This document shows, in pieces, positions 6,834 to 12,600 of a DNA stretch of 14,014 bases. Location: contig CAINGG010000202.1 of NCBI GenBank assembly GCA_903848435.1, forward strand, positions 1-14,014. The letters run 5' to 3'. Below the pieces are notes generated by a model. The model searched no databases, had not been told where the DNA came from, and saw only the letters and a program-made list of their open reading frames with translations. A program made the translations under genes and the position numbers. The number at the start of each line of letters is the position of its first letter. Within the stretch, counting starts at the first letter, position 1. This DNA is from an uncultured Actinomycetes bacterium (lineage in GTDB: Bacteria > Actinomycetota > Actinomycetes > S36-B12).

Positions 6834-7711
6834 CCGCCCAGGAAGTCGAGGATGAGAGCGCTGGTGCGCTCGGGCTCGTCGTGGAGGACCCAGTGGGTCG
6901 CGTCGTCGAACCACTCCACGCGCACGTCATCGCACAGGTCGGCACTCGGCTGCACCATGGAGTCACTCAGGGCGACGTCCTTGCGGCCCCAGATGATCAA
7001 CGTGGGCACGTGCACCCGCTTGTCAGCCAGGCGCCCGGGCCGACGGCGCACTGACGCGCGATACCAATTGAGCATGCCCTGGGCCGCACCCGGCTGCGCC
7101 CAGGCCTCGCGCAGGTGGGCGAGGTAGTCCGGCGTGAAGCTCCCGGGATTCGCCGTACCGGCGATCGCTCGGGAGAAGCGCTGGCGAGTACGTCGTCCGA
7201 AGGCTAGGCGTTCCGGCAGGGCCGGTACCTGAATGGCGAAGATGTACCAGCTCTTGCGCAGTTGCTTCCGGTTGCCGCGCACCTCGCGAGCGAACACGCT
7301 GGGGTGCGGCACGTTGATGACCACGAGCCGGCGCACGCGCTCCGGCCGCGTCAGGGCGAGCCACCACGCCACCGCCGCACCCCAGTCGTGGCCGACGACG
7401 TGCGCGGATTCCCGCCCCATGGCGTCGATGAGTCCGACGACATCGAGAGCCATCTCGTCAACGCTGTAGGCATCGATGCCCTCGGGCTTCTCACTGAGGT
7501 TGTAACCGCGCTGGTCGGGTGCGACGACGCGGTAGCCCGCCCGGGCGAGATCGGTGATGACACCGCTCATGCCGCGCCAGAACTCCGGGAAGCCATGCAG
7601 GGCAATGACGAGATCGCCGTCTGGGGGGCCGGCGATCGCGCAGTGAAGCCGGATGCCGTTGGTGACGATATCGCGGTGCTCGATCTCCACCCCGTCGATG
7701 ACCTCGCGCAC
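6830..7711 (-). CDS. Alpha/beta hydrolase, epoxide-hydrolase-like
   Basis: A 293-residue alpha/beta-hydrolase with the layout of soluble epoxide hydrolases. The oxyanion motif is HGFPEFW (39-45), the nucleophile is Asp109 in VVGHDWGAA, the likely acid is Asp245 in WGRKDVALS, and the base is His273 in ATHWVLHDEP. Tyr156 (SWYIF) and Tyr217 (NWYRA) sit where lid tyrosines activate the epoxide. An Asp rather than Ser nucleophile argues against an esterase; haloalkane or fluoroacetate dehalogenase is an alternative. No signal peptide is present, so it should be cytoplasmic. The start is GTG 7711, which has no Shine-Dalgarno sequence but a TAGGGT box exactly 6 bases upstream, suggesting a leaderless message; a second GTG at 7690 is possible. 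It converges on DUF1028 with a 4-base stop overlap. The natural substrate is unknown. Confidence 0.85.
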   Translation of the reverse strand: MREVIDGVEIEHRDIVTNGIRLHCAIAGPPDGDLVIALHGFPEFWRGMSGVITDLARAGYRVVAPDQRGYNLSEKPEGIDAYSVDEMALDVVGLIDAMGRESAHVVGHDWGAAVAWWLALTRPERVRRLVVINVPHPSVFAREVRGNRKQLRKSWYIFAIQVPALPERLAFGRRTRQRFSRAIAGTANPGSFTPDYLAHLREAWAQPGAAQGMLNWYRASVRRRPGRLADKRVHVPTLIIWGRKDVALSDSMVQPSADLCDDVRVEWFDDATHWVLHDEPERTSALILDFLGG

Positions 7712-7717
7712 AGCCCG

Positions 7718-7723
7718 ACCCTA
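7718..7723 (-). promoter_or_regulatory. Candidate -10 box (TAGGGT), leaderless hydrolase gene
   Basis: On the minus strand TAGGGT matches TANNNT and is separated from the GTG start at 7711 by exactly 6 bases (CGGGCT). With such spacing transcription would start at or next to the G of GTG, and no Shine-Dalgarno sequence is present. The same hexamer and spacing occur before the crotonase gene. Confidence 0.5.
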
Positions 7724-7747
7724 GACCGCTGGGGAACGGCGTGCCTG

Positions 7748-7777
7748 ATGACCGGCCAATGACCGGCTCAGCCGGCC
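7748..7777. repeat. Short direct repeat plus inverted repeat in a divergent promoter region
   Basis: ATGACCGGC occurs twice, at 7748-7756 and 7759-7767, spaced by about one helical turn (11 bases). The second copy also forms CCGGC-TCA-GCCGG (7763-7775). The cluster lies between the divergent hydrolase and secreted-protein genes, where an operator would be expected. No known regulator consensus was recognised. Confidence 0.3.
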
Positions 7778-7780
7778 CCG

Positions 7781-7790
7781 CGTGCGCACG
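7781..7790. promoter_or_regulatory. Perfect 10-base palindrome CGTGCGCACG, candidate operator
   Basis: A perfect palindrome lies just upstream of the TAGCGT box of the secreted-protein gene, in the 120-base divergent region. Its position between -10 and -35 would suit repression. High GC raises the chance of random palindromes, so this is weak evidence. Confidence 0.3.
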
Positions 7791-7797
7791 TGGCACC

Positions 7798-7803
7798 TAG
7801 CGT
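7798..7803 (+). promoter_or_regulatory. Candidate -10 box (TAGCGT) of the secreted-protein gene
   Basis: TAGCGT fits TANNNT and is identical to the hexamer upstream of the DUF4349 gene (11749-11754). It lies 28 bases before ATG 7832, leaving room for a short leader with GGGAGG. No clear -35 was found. Confidence 0.4.
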
Positions 7804-7831
7804 CATCGGCGACGACGAACTGGGAGGCATC

Positions 7832-8290
7832 ATGACGATCCGTCGGGCCATCGCATCCGCTCTCGCTGTCCTTGCGGGAGTCGGAGTACTCGTCTCCGCA
7901 CCGACCATGGCGCAGGCAGCCCCGGCGGCCGAAGTTGCCACGCCGTCACCGCGCACAGCGCCCTCCGTCACATGGCAGTGGAGCTGGAGTGACGGAGGCA
8001 CCCAGCACCGGCGGGCGTTCTCCAAGCGGGTCTACGGCTCCGCGTCGAATCTGCCCTATCTGGTCGTCACCAACGATTCGTGCGCGGCCGGGATCCTCAT
8101 CAAGTTGCAGTTCCGCGAGAACGGCAGGTACTACACCGAGGACCGCGCCACGACCCGCGGATGCAACGCGGCTCGCCTGCACTTCAACCCCTACACGGAG
8201 TCGGGGCGATGGGCCGTAGGCGTCTACAAGGAGCGCCTGATCATTCCGGGCCTGGCCTACCACTACTTCACGATCGAGTACACGCGCTAG
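7832..8290 (+). CDS. Small secreted protein of unknown function
   Basis: A 152-residue protein that I do not recognise. It begins with a Sec signal peptide: MTIRRAIASAL (basic n-region), a hydrophobic core through VLVSAP, and a likely AxA cleavage near AQAAPA (about residues 28-33). The mature part of about 120 residues is rich in aromatic and basic residues and has two cysteines, in NDSCAAG (Cys88) and TRGCNAA (Cys111), probably forming one disulfide. The pattern suggests a compact beta-rich extracellular domain (for example GRWAVGVYKERLIIPG). ATG 7832 is preceded by GGGAGG (7822-7827) with 4-5 bases spacing; the frame is open back to GTG 7790, which would spoil the signal peptide. It is divergent from the hydrolase, and tgt follows 37 bases downstream. 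Confidence 0.8.
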   Translation: MTIRRAIASALAVLAGVGVLVSAPTMAQAAPAAEVATPSPRTAPSVTWQWSWSDGGTQHRRAFSKRVYGSASNLPYLVVTNDSCAAGILIKLQFRENGRYYTEDRATTRGCNAARLHFNPYTESGRWAVGVYKERLIIPGLAYHYFTIEYTR

Positions 8291-8296
8291 ACGCAC

Positions 8297-8333
8297 CGGG
8301 GTGCCCCGCCTGTGATGGGATGGCGGGGTGCCC
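8297..8333 (+). repeat. 10-base direct repeat CGGGGTGCCC flanking the tgt start
   Basis: CGGGGTGCCC occurs at 8297-8306 and again at 8324-8333, where it contains the GTG start of tgt. Each copy is itself nearly palindromic (GGGG-TG-CCCC). It may be chance in GC-rich DNA, or a site controlling tgt initiation. No preQ1 riboswitch fold is apparent. Confidence 0.3.
8316..8321 (+). promoter_or_regulatory. Weak -10-like box (TGGGAT) 6 bases before the tgt start
   Basis: TGGGAT deviates from TANNNT at the second base, but lies exactly 6 bases before GTG 8328, as at other genes in this window. There is no clear Shine-Dalgarno sequence before tgt. This is supportive rather than independent evidence for a leaderless tgt message. 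Confidence 0.2.
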
Positions 8334-9545
8334 GGGTCTGCCTTCTCCTTTTCGATCGGCACGCGCATGCCCGACGGCCACGGACGCACGGGCACCATCT
8401 CCACGCCACACGGCACGATCCGCACCCCTGCCTTCATCCCCGTGGGCACGAAGGCGAGCGTCAAGGCGACGCTCCCCGAGTCCGTCCGCGATCTGGGCGC
8501 CCAGGCGGTGCTCGCCAACGCCTACCACCTCTACCTGCAGCCAGGTGCCGACATCGTGGCCGAGGCAGGCGGCCTCGCCGCGTTCATGAACTGGCCCGGG
8601 CCCACCTTCACCGACAGCGGAGGCTTCCAGGTGCTCAGCCTGGGAGCGGGATTCAAGAAGGTGCTCGCCATGGATGCCGGCCACCGCGACGATGACGTCA
8701 TCGCGCCAGGCAAGGAGCGGCTCGCAGTCGTCGACGATGACGGGGTGACCTTCCGCTCACACCTTGACGGCTCCGAACACCGTTTCACGCCCGAGGTCTC
8801 CATGCGCGTCCAGGCCGACATCGGCGCCGACATCGCCTTCGCATTCGATGAGTTGACGACCCTCAACAACACGCGCGACTACCAGGAGCTCTCCCTAGAG
8901 CGCACCCGCCTCTGGGCGGAGCGCTGCCTGGTCGAACACACCCGGCTGAGGCACGAGCATCCGCACCGGCCCTTCCAGGCACTCTTCGGCGTGATCCAGG
9001 GCGCGCAATACGAGGACCTGCGCCGCAAGGCCGCACGCGACCTCGGGGCGATGGACTTCGAGGGGTTCGGCATCGGCGGCGCCATCGAGAAGGCGAGCCT
9101 GCCGGAGATCGTCGGCTGGGTGACCGCGGAGCTTCCCGAGGACCGCCCACGGCACCTGCTTGGCATCGGCGAGCCCGGTGACCTCTTCGCCGGAGTCGCG
9201 GCCGGCGCCGACACCTTCGACTGCGTGTCACCCTCGCGCGAGGCGCGCAACAGCGCCGTCTACACCCCCGACGGGCGCTTCAACCTGCTGACGAGCGCTA
9301 ATCGGCGGGCCTTCGTGCCCATCGATGATCAGTGCGACTGCTACACCTGCGCCAACTACACCCGCGCCTACCTCCACCACTGCTTCAAGGCCAAGGAGAT
9401 GGTCGGAGCCACCCTGGCGACCATCCACAACATCCGCTTCGTCGTGCGCCTGGTCGATCGCATGCGTGACGCGATGGAAGCGCACGACTTCAGCGCCTTC
9501 CGGGCAGAGTGGCTCGGGCGCTACTACGCCGGTTCGGCGGCGTAG
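8328..9545 (+). CDS. tgt: tRNA-guanine transglycosylase, actinobacterial type
   Basis: Exchanges guanine-34 of GUN-anticodon tRNAs for a queuosine precursor base. In 405 residues: TPAFIPVGTKASVKA (33-47), TDSGGFQVLS with Asp96, FAFDELTTL with Asp174, GVIQGAQYED with Gln224, the nucleophile Asp298 in FDCVSPSREARN, and the zinc site Cys336-x-Cys338-x2-Cys341 with His367, correctly spaced. Two oddities: an insertion after VLSLGAGFKK (about 106-138) relative to the short bacterial enzyme, and changed pocket residues (DEL for the usual DEC; GGAIEK for GGLAVGE), so the substrate may be queuine or another base rather than preQ1. GTG 8328 preserves the family N-terminus (FSFSIGTR); ATG 8367 is the alternative. 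It ends inside the convergent yhhQ gene (22-base overlap). Confidence 0.93.
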   Translation: MPGSAFSFSIGTRMPDGHGRTGTISTPHGTIRTPAFIPVGTKASVKATLPESVRDLGAQAVLANAYHLYLQPGADIVAEAGGLAAFMNWPGPTFTDSGGFQVLSLGAGFKKVLAMDAGHRDDDVIAPGKERLAVVDDDGVTFRSHLDGSEHRFTPEVSMRVQADIGADIAFAFDELTTLNNTRDYQELSLERTRLWAERCLVEHTRLRHEHPHRPFQALFGVIQGAQYEDLRRKAARDLGAMDFEGFGIGGAIEKASLPEIVGWVTAELPEDRPRHLLGIGEPGDLFAGVAAGADTFDCVSPSREARNSAVYTPDGRFNLLTSANRRAFVPIDDQCDCYTCANYTRAYLHHCFKAKEMVGATLATIHNIRFVVRLVDRMRDAMEAHDFSAFRAEWLGRYYAGSAA

Positions 9546-10192
9546 GACGGCTCGCGCCGCTTGACGAACCGGATGACGGCGTACGACACCGGTAGCAGCA
9601 CAATCTCGATGAGCGTCTTGTAGAGATAGCCGACAACGACGTAGATCAAGAAGTCGACGCCGGTCAGGATGCCGAAGAAGGCGATCGTGCAGAACACCGC
9701 GGTATCGGCCAGCTCCCCCACGGCGGTCGAGCCGATGAGCCGGATCCACAGCGACTTCTCTCCCGTACGCTGCTTGATCTTGACGAGCACCCACGCGTTG
9801 AGCAGTTGACCGACGAGGTAGCCGCAGATGCTCGCCAACACGATGCGCGGGACGAACCCCAGGACTGCCTCGAAGGCTTCCTGGTTGCCCCAGTCGGCCG
9901 CCGGTGGCGACACTTGGACGAGCCAGAATGTCAGTGCCGCGAGGACCGACATGCCAAAGCCGAGAACGATGGCGCGCCGCGCCGCCTTGAAGCCGTAGAC
10001 CTCGCTGAGCACATCGCCAGCGATGTAGACGAGGGGAAAGAGGAAGACACCACCGTCGGTGATGATCGGGCCGAATGCGATGAGCTTGACGGCTCCGATG
10101 TTGGAGATGAGAAGCAGGCCCACGAATATCCCGACGATGATCGGGTAGAGACCCGTCGTCGACCGTGCGTAGTGGACATCGGAGCCGGTCAC
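9524..10192 (-). CDS. yhhQ: Queuosine precursor transporter, YhhQ/VUT family
   Basis: A 222-residue integral membrane protein with about six membrane segments, matching YhhQ in size. Family hallmarks: SNIGAVKLIAFGPIITDGG (30-48), FPLVYIAGDVLSEVYGFKAAR (52-72, around the conserved DVLSEVYG), GYLVGQLLNAW (124-134) and GSTAVGELADTAVFCTIAF (154-172). The E. coli member imports preQ0 and preQ1, so this protein probably takes up a deazaguanine for the neighbouring Tgt. The frame is open back to 10339 within the crotonase gene, but the start is best placed at GTG 10192: it gives the family length and has GATAGT exactly 6 bases upstream. It lies 34 bases downstream of the crotonase gene on the same strand and overlaps tgt tail to tail. 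Confidence 0.9.
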   Translation of the reverse strand: MTGSDVHYARSTTGLYPIIVGIFVGLLLISNIGAVKLIAFGPIITDGGVFLFPLVYIAGDVLSEVYGFKAARRAIVLGFGMSVLAALTFWLVQVSPPAADWGNQEAFEAVLGFVPRIVLASICGYLVGQLLNAWVLVKIKQRTGEKSLWIRLIGSTAVGELADTAVFCTIAFFGILTGVDFLIYVVVGYLYKTLIEIVLLPVSYAVIRFVKRREPSYAAEPA

Positions 10193-10198
10193 GGGGCG

Positions 10199-10204
10199 AC
10201 TATC
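10199..10204 (-). promoter_or_regulatory. Candidate -10 box (GATAGT), leaderless yhhQ
   Basis: On the minus strand GATAGT differs from TATAGT only at the first base and lies exactly 6 bases before the GTG start at 10192. No Shine-Dalgarno sequence is present. It falls in the 34-base gap after the crotonase gene and would allow yhhQ to be transcribed separately. Confidence 0.4.
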
Positions 10205-10226
10205 CCAGCCCCGGCGCTCGGAGCAC

Positions 10227-11000
10227 TCATTCGCCGGTGAACTCCGCTGCGCGTCGCTCGTGGAAGGCCGCCAGTCCCTCGGCGTAGTCCCTGCTCGTCC
10301 ACGCCCGGCGACGCAGTGCGGTGAGCTGCTCGAACGCATCTGCCGTCAGCGGGCGCGCGTCGGTCAGGGCGTTGATCTCAGCCTTGATGGCGCGGATCGA
10401 CAGTGGGGCCAGCGAGGCGATGCGACGCGCGAGACGCTCGGACTCGGCCGTCAACTCCTCGCTCGTGCCCACGACGACCTGCACGGTGTCGGCGAGCTGC
10501 GGCGAATCGGCCCGCAGAGGCTCGGCGGTGAAGAACATCGCCCGGGCCACGGGCGCGGAAACCGCCGCAAGGAACTGGGCCACACCCTCGGAGTGGTAGG
10601 GCACCCCGAGCTTCGCGGGCGTGATGGCGAACTGCGCGTCGCGCGTGGCAACGATGATGTCGCAGGCGAACGCGAGATTGCACGCAGCACCCCACGCGCC
10701 CCCCTCGACGGCGGCGATCACGGGGAACGGTGCGGCGCGCACTGCCCTGACGAGATGCTCGACGGGCGAGGTCCAGGCGAGCGGATCACTGCCGTCGGTG
10801 GGCAGGTCGTCGACGTCATGGCCGGCCGACCACGTGCTCACGCCGGGCTCGGCACGCAGGATGAGTGCCCGACACTGAGCATCCTCGACAGCGGGCAGAA
10901 GTTGTGCCAGCAAGGCTTCGCCAAGCGCGTTGCGACGCTCCTGATGGGTCAAGGTGACGGTGCGCACGGCGCCGTCGTCGCTTATCGAGAGCAGGCTCAT
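10227..11000 (-). CDS. Methylmalonyl-CoA decarboxylase-like crotonase (YgfG/ScpB-like)
   Basis: A 257-residue enoyl-CoA hydratase/isomerase superfamily protein. Its motifs match methylmalonyl-CoA decarboxylase better than hydratases: WSAGHDVDDLPTDGSDPLAW (57-76) parallels the FSAGHDIHELPSGGRDPLSY pattern of E. coli YgfG, followed by VEGGAWGAA (98-106), FAITPAKLGVPYH (124-136) and a C-terminal DYAEGLAAFHERR (238-250). The residues known in YgfG as His66, Gly110 and Tyr140 have counterparts His61, Gly101 or Gly104, and Tyr135. The two Glu residues of true hydratases are absent. It would convert (R)- or (S)-methylmalonyl-CoA to propionyl-CoA in the cytoplasm. No mutase or epimerase is nearby. 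ATG 11000 lacks a Shine-Dalgarno sequence but has TAGGGT 6 bases upstream. yhhQ follows 34 bases downstream. Confidence 0.82.
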   Translation of the reverse strand: MSLLSISDDGAVRTVTLTHQERRNALGEALLAQLLPAVEDAQCRALILRAEPGVSTWSAGHDVDDLPTDGSDPLAWTSPVEHLVRAVRAAPFPVIAAVEGGAWGAACNLAFACDIIVATRDAQFAITPAKLGVPYHSEGVAQFLAAVSAPVARAMFFTAEPLRADSPQLADTVQVVVGTSEELTAESERLARRIASLAPLSIRAIKAEINALTDARPLTADAFEQLTALRRRAWTSRDYAEGLAAFHERRAAEFTGE

Positions 11001-11006
11001 GGCGCC

Positions 11007-11012
11007 ACCCTA
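11007..11012 (-). promoter_or_regulatory. Candidate -10 box (TAGGGT), leaderless crotonase gene
   Basis: On the minus strand TAGGGT fits TANNNT and is separated from ATG 11000 by exactly 6 bases (GGCGCC). It is the same hexamer and spacing as for the hydrolase gene at 7711. It lies between the stop of the upstream lipoprotein gene (11020) and the crotonase start, so the crotonase has its own promoter within 19 bases of the preceding gene. Confidence 0.5.
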
Positions 11013-11019
11013 GGGGTGG

Positions 11020-11658
11020 TCACTGGCACTCGGGTGCCTTGGCGAAGGCGTCCTCCACGTCGCCGTCAACCGCACCGCGGGCCTGGGACAGCGCGTCGAG
11101 GGTCTCGGTACCCGCATCGAGCGCCTCCTTCGCGGCGCCCGCCGCCTTGAACCACTCGAGCCCGGCCGACACCGGGTCGCCCGCGTCCTGCGCGGCGTTC
11201 ACGTGCCCCATCGTCTTGTCGCGGGCAGCGGTGAGCACGTCGACCTTCGCCTGGATCGCGGTGAGCGCCGCAGCAGCTTCGATGTAGTCAAGGGGTACTC
11301 CGCCCAGAGCTGTGCCGAGCTTGCGTGACGCCGCATCGACCTTGTCCATCTGAGCCTCGACCTGCGCTTGGAACTGCTCGCCCACGGATTGCGGCGAGTT
11401 GGGGTCGTAGTCGAGGTTCATGGCAATCTCGCCGACGGTGGCAAACAGCTCGTCGCGCGCGACGCAGACACTGCCCGCCCACGTCACGATCTCCGGGGTC
11501 GGTGTCGGCGTAGGTGTCGGCGGTGCTGACGTGGTCCCAGCAGTCGACGGGTCGGGAGTCGGCACGACCACGGAGTCATCGCCTGCGCAACCGCCCAGGA
11601 CACCCATCAAGAGCACCGCACCGCCGAGCATCGCGAGCACGCCCCGGGCACTGGTCAC
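11020..11658 (-). CDS. Lipoprotein with Pro/Thr linker, unknown function
   Basis: A 212-residue protein with a lipoprotein signal: MTSARGVLAMLGG, a hydrophobic core and lipobox VLGGC with Cys24. A Pro/Thr-rich spacer (about 33-56, with TPTPTPTPE) leads to a largely alpha-helical domain containing WAGSVCVARDELFATVGEIA (60-79) and Ala-rich helices (95-200), probably a small helical bundle. Cys65 and Cys211 may form a disulfide linking the two ends of the domain. No enzyme motif is seen. GTG 11658 is preferred because GGGAAG lies 9 bases upstream and the signal is complete; ATG 11631 is an alternative with no basic n-region. The frame stays open to 12246 but that part overlaps the divergent DUF4349 gene and is a shadow. 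It is divergent from that second lipoprotein gene, and the crotonase gene lies 19 bases downstream on the same strand. Confidence 0.75.
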   Translation of the reverse strand: MTSARGVLAMLGGAVLLMGVLGGCAGDDSVVVPTPDPSTAGTTSAPPTPTPTPTPEIVTWAGSVCVARDELFATVGEIAMNLDYDPNSPQSVGEQFQAQVEAQMDKVDAASRKLGTALGGVPLDYIEAAAALTAIQAKVDVLTAARDKTMGHVNAAQDAGDPVSAGLEWFKAAGAAKEALDAGTETLDALSQARGAVDGDVEDAFAKAPECQ

Positions 11659-11672
11659 GCGGTCATGCTTCC

Positions 11673-11687
11673 CGAGGCACAGCCTCG
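11673..11687 (-). promoter_or_regulatory. Hairpin CGAGGC-ACA-GCCTCG in the leader of the lipoprotein gene
   Basis: A perfect 6-base-pair stem with a 3-base loop ends 14 bases before GTG 11658 on the minus strand and touches the GGGAAG ribosome site (11668-11673). In RNA it could lower translation of the lipoprotein gene. It could equally be a protein-binding palindrome. No T-run follows, so it is not a terminator. Confidence 0.3.
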
Positions 11688-11748
11688 TGTCCACCTGATC
11701 TGCCCAATGCATGACCATCAACGCCCGCTCGACGGGAACCGCCTTGCC

Positions 11749-11754
11749 TAGCGT
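11749..11754 (+). promoter_or_regulatory. Candidate -10 box (TAGCGT) of the DUF4349 gene
   Basis: TAGCGT fits TANNNT, is identical to the box at 7798-7803, and lies 24 bases before ATG 11779. This leaves a short leader with AGGAGG at 11768-11773. Both genes with TAGCGT encode exported proteins and, unlike the leaderless set, both have Shine-Dalgarno sequences. Confidence 0.4.
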
Positions 11755-11778
11755 GGCGTCACACGGCAGGAGGCAGGC

Positions 11779-12591
11779 ATGCGTAGGGCCACGGCACTGA
11801 TCGGAACCGGGCTGCTGGCCGCGCTCATCCTGCTCACCGGCTGCGAGGGCGGTGGAGCAGGCGGTTCGGGTGCGGTGGACGACAAGGTCGAGGCAGGGGC
11901 GGCCCCCGGCACGACGGTCGACCAGGCTCCCCGCGAGATCATCCGCAACGCCGATATCGCTGTGCGAGTGCCCGACGTGCGGCAGTCGGTCGCGCAGGCC
12001 AACGCCATCGCAGCAGACGCGAGCGGACGAACGTCGAGCGAGAGCATCACGGTGGAAGGCGAGTCGGTCTACGCCTACCTCACACTGCGGGTGCCGGCCG
12101 AGACTCTCGACGATGTCCTTGCCCGACTGGGCCAGCTGGGCGATGTGCAATCGGTCAACGTCACCTCCGAGGACGTTACGACGCAGGTCGTCGATCTCGA
12201 CGCCCGGATCAGCGCACTGCAGACCTCGGTGGACCGCCTGGAGCAACTGCTCTCACAGGCGACATCGGCTCAGGCCCTGGTGGAGATCGAGCGCGAGCTC
12301 TCCGCGCGACAGGCCGAACTCGACTCCTTGACCGCGCAGCGGGCAGTCTTGGCAGACGCGGTCGCACTCTCGACGGTCTACGTCTCGCTCACGCCGGAAA
12401 GCGAGGCGGCGCAGTTCACCCCGCCCGGCTTCCTCTCGGGCCTGGAGTCCGGCTGGAATGCCCTGCGCACCGTCGTGGCGACCGTCATCACGGCGGCGGG
12501 CTTCCTCCTGCCCTTCGCGCTCGCGCTCGCCGTGGTTGCCGTGCCCATCATCGTGGTGGTTTTCGCTCTGCGCCGGCGCCGCCGCCACTAG
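11779..12591 (+). CDS. DUF4349 domain lipoprotein with C-terminal membrane anchor
   Basis: A 270-residue DUF4349 protein. A lipoprotein signal ends in LLTGC with Cys22, followed by a Gly-rich linker (23-48). The DUF4349 domain runs from about 52 (REIIRNADIAVRV) to 263, with the hallmark VNVTSEDVTTQVVDLDARIS (127-146) leading into a coiled coil (about 139-195, ELSARQAELDSLTAQRAVLA) and STVYVSLTPE (198-207). A strongly hydrophobic segment (about 231-263) and a basic RRRRRH tail anchor the C-terminus with the tail in the cytoplasm, so the extracytoplasmic domain would be tethered at both ends. Its function is unknown. ATG 11779 has AGGAGG (11768-11773) at 5 bases. The next gene starts 9 bases downstream, and its -10-like box overlaps this stop codon. 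Confidence 0.88.
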   Translation: MRRATALIGTGLLAALILLTGCEGGGAGGSGAVDDKVEAGAAPGTTVDQAPREIIRNADIAVRVPDVRQSVAQANAIAADASGRTSSESITVEGESVYAYLTLRVPAETLDDVLARLGQLGDVQSVNVTSEDVTTQVVDLDARISALQTSVDRLEQLLSQATSAQALVEIERELSARQAELDSLTAQRAVLADAVALSTVYVSLTPESEAAQFTPPGFLSGLESGWNALRTVVATVITAAGFLLPFALALAVVAVPIIVVVFALRRRRRH

Positions 12592-12594
12592 ATT
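12589..12594 (+). promoter_or_regulatory. Candidate -10 box (TAGATT) overlapping the DUF4349 stop
   Basis: TAGATT fits TANNNT. Its first three bases are the stop codon of the DUF4349 gene, and exactly 6 bases (CGGCGC) separate it from ATG 12601. There is no Shine-Dalgarno sequence before that ATG. The same 6-base geometry recurs at the hydrolase and crotonase genes. Confidence 0.45.
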
Positions 12595-12600
12595 CGGCGC

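Noticed and set aside
7763..7775. CCGGC-TCA-GCCGG as a transcription terminator
   Set aside because: The stem is only 5 base pairs, no T-run follows, and it lies between two divergent gene starts, where no terminator is needed.
8291..8327. preQ1 riboswitch before tgt or yhhQ
   Set aside because: The gap before tgt is 37 bases and that before yhhQ 34 bases. Neither has an A-rich tail or pseudoknot-forming preQ1 pattern, and both genes appear leaderless.
10193..10339. Upstream extension of the yhhQ frame
   Set aside because: It would overlap the crotonase gene, adds a hydrophilic stretch absent from the family, and GTG 10192 gives the usual YhhQ length.
11020..11658. The Pro/Thr-linker lipoprotein as a substrate-binding protein
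   Set aside because: It lacks the alternating alpha/beta pattern of solute-binding proteins and has no transporter genes nearby; the visible domain is mainly helical.
11659..12246. N-terminal extension of the minus-strand lipoprotein frame
   Set aside because: This part overlaps the DUF4349 gene on the other strand, and a complete lipoprotein signal starts at GTG 11658.
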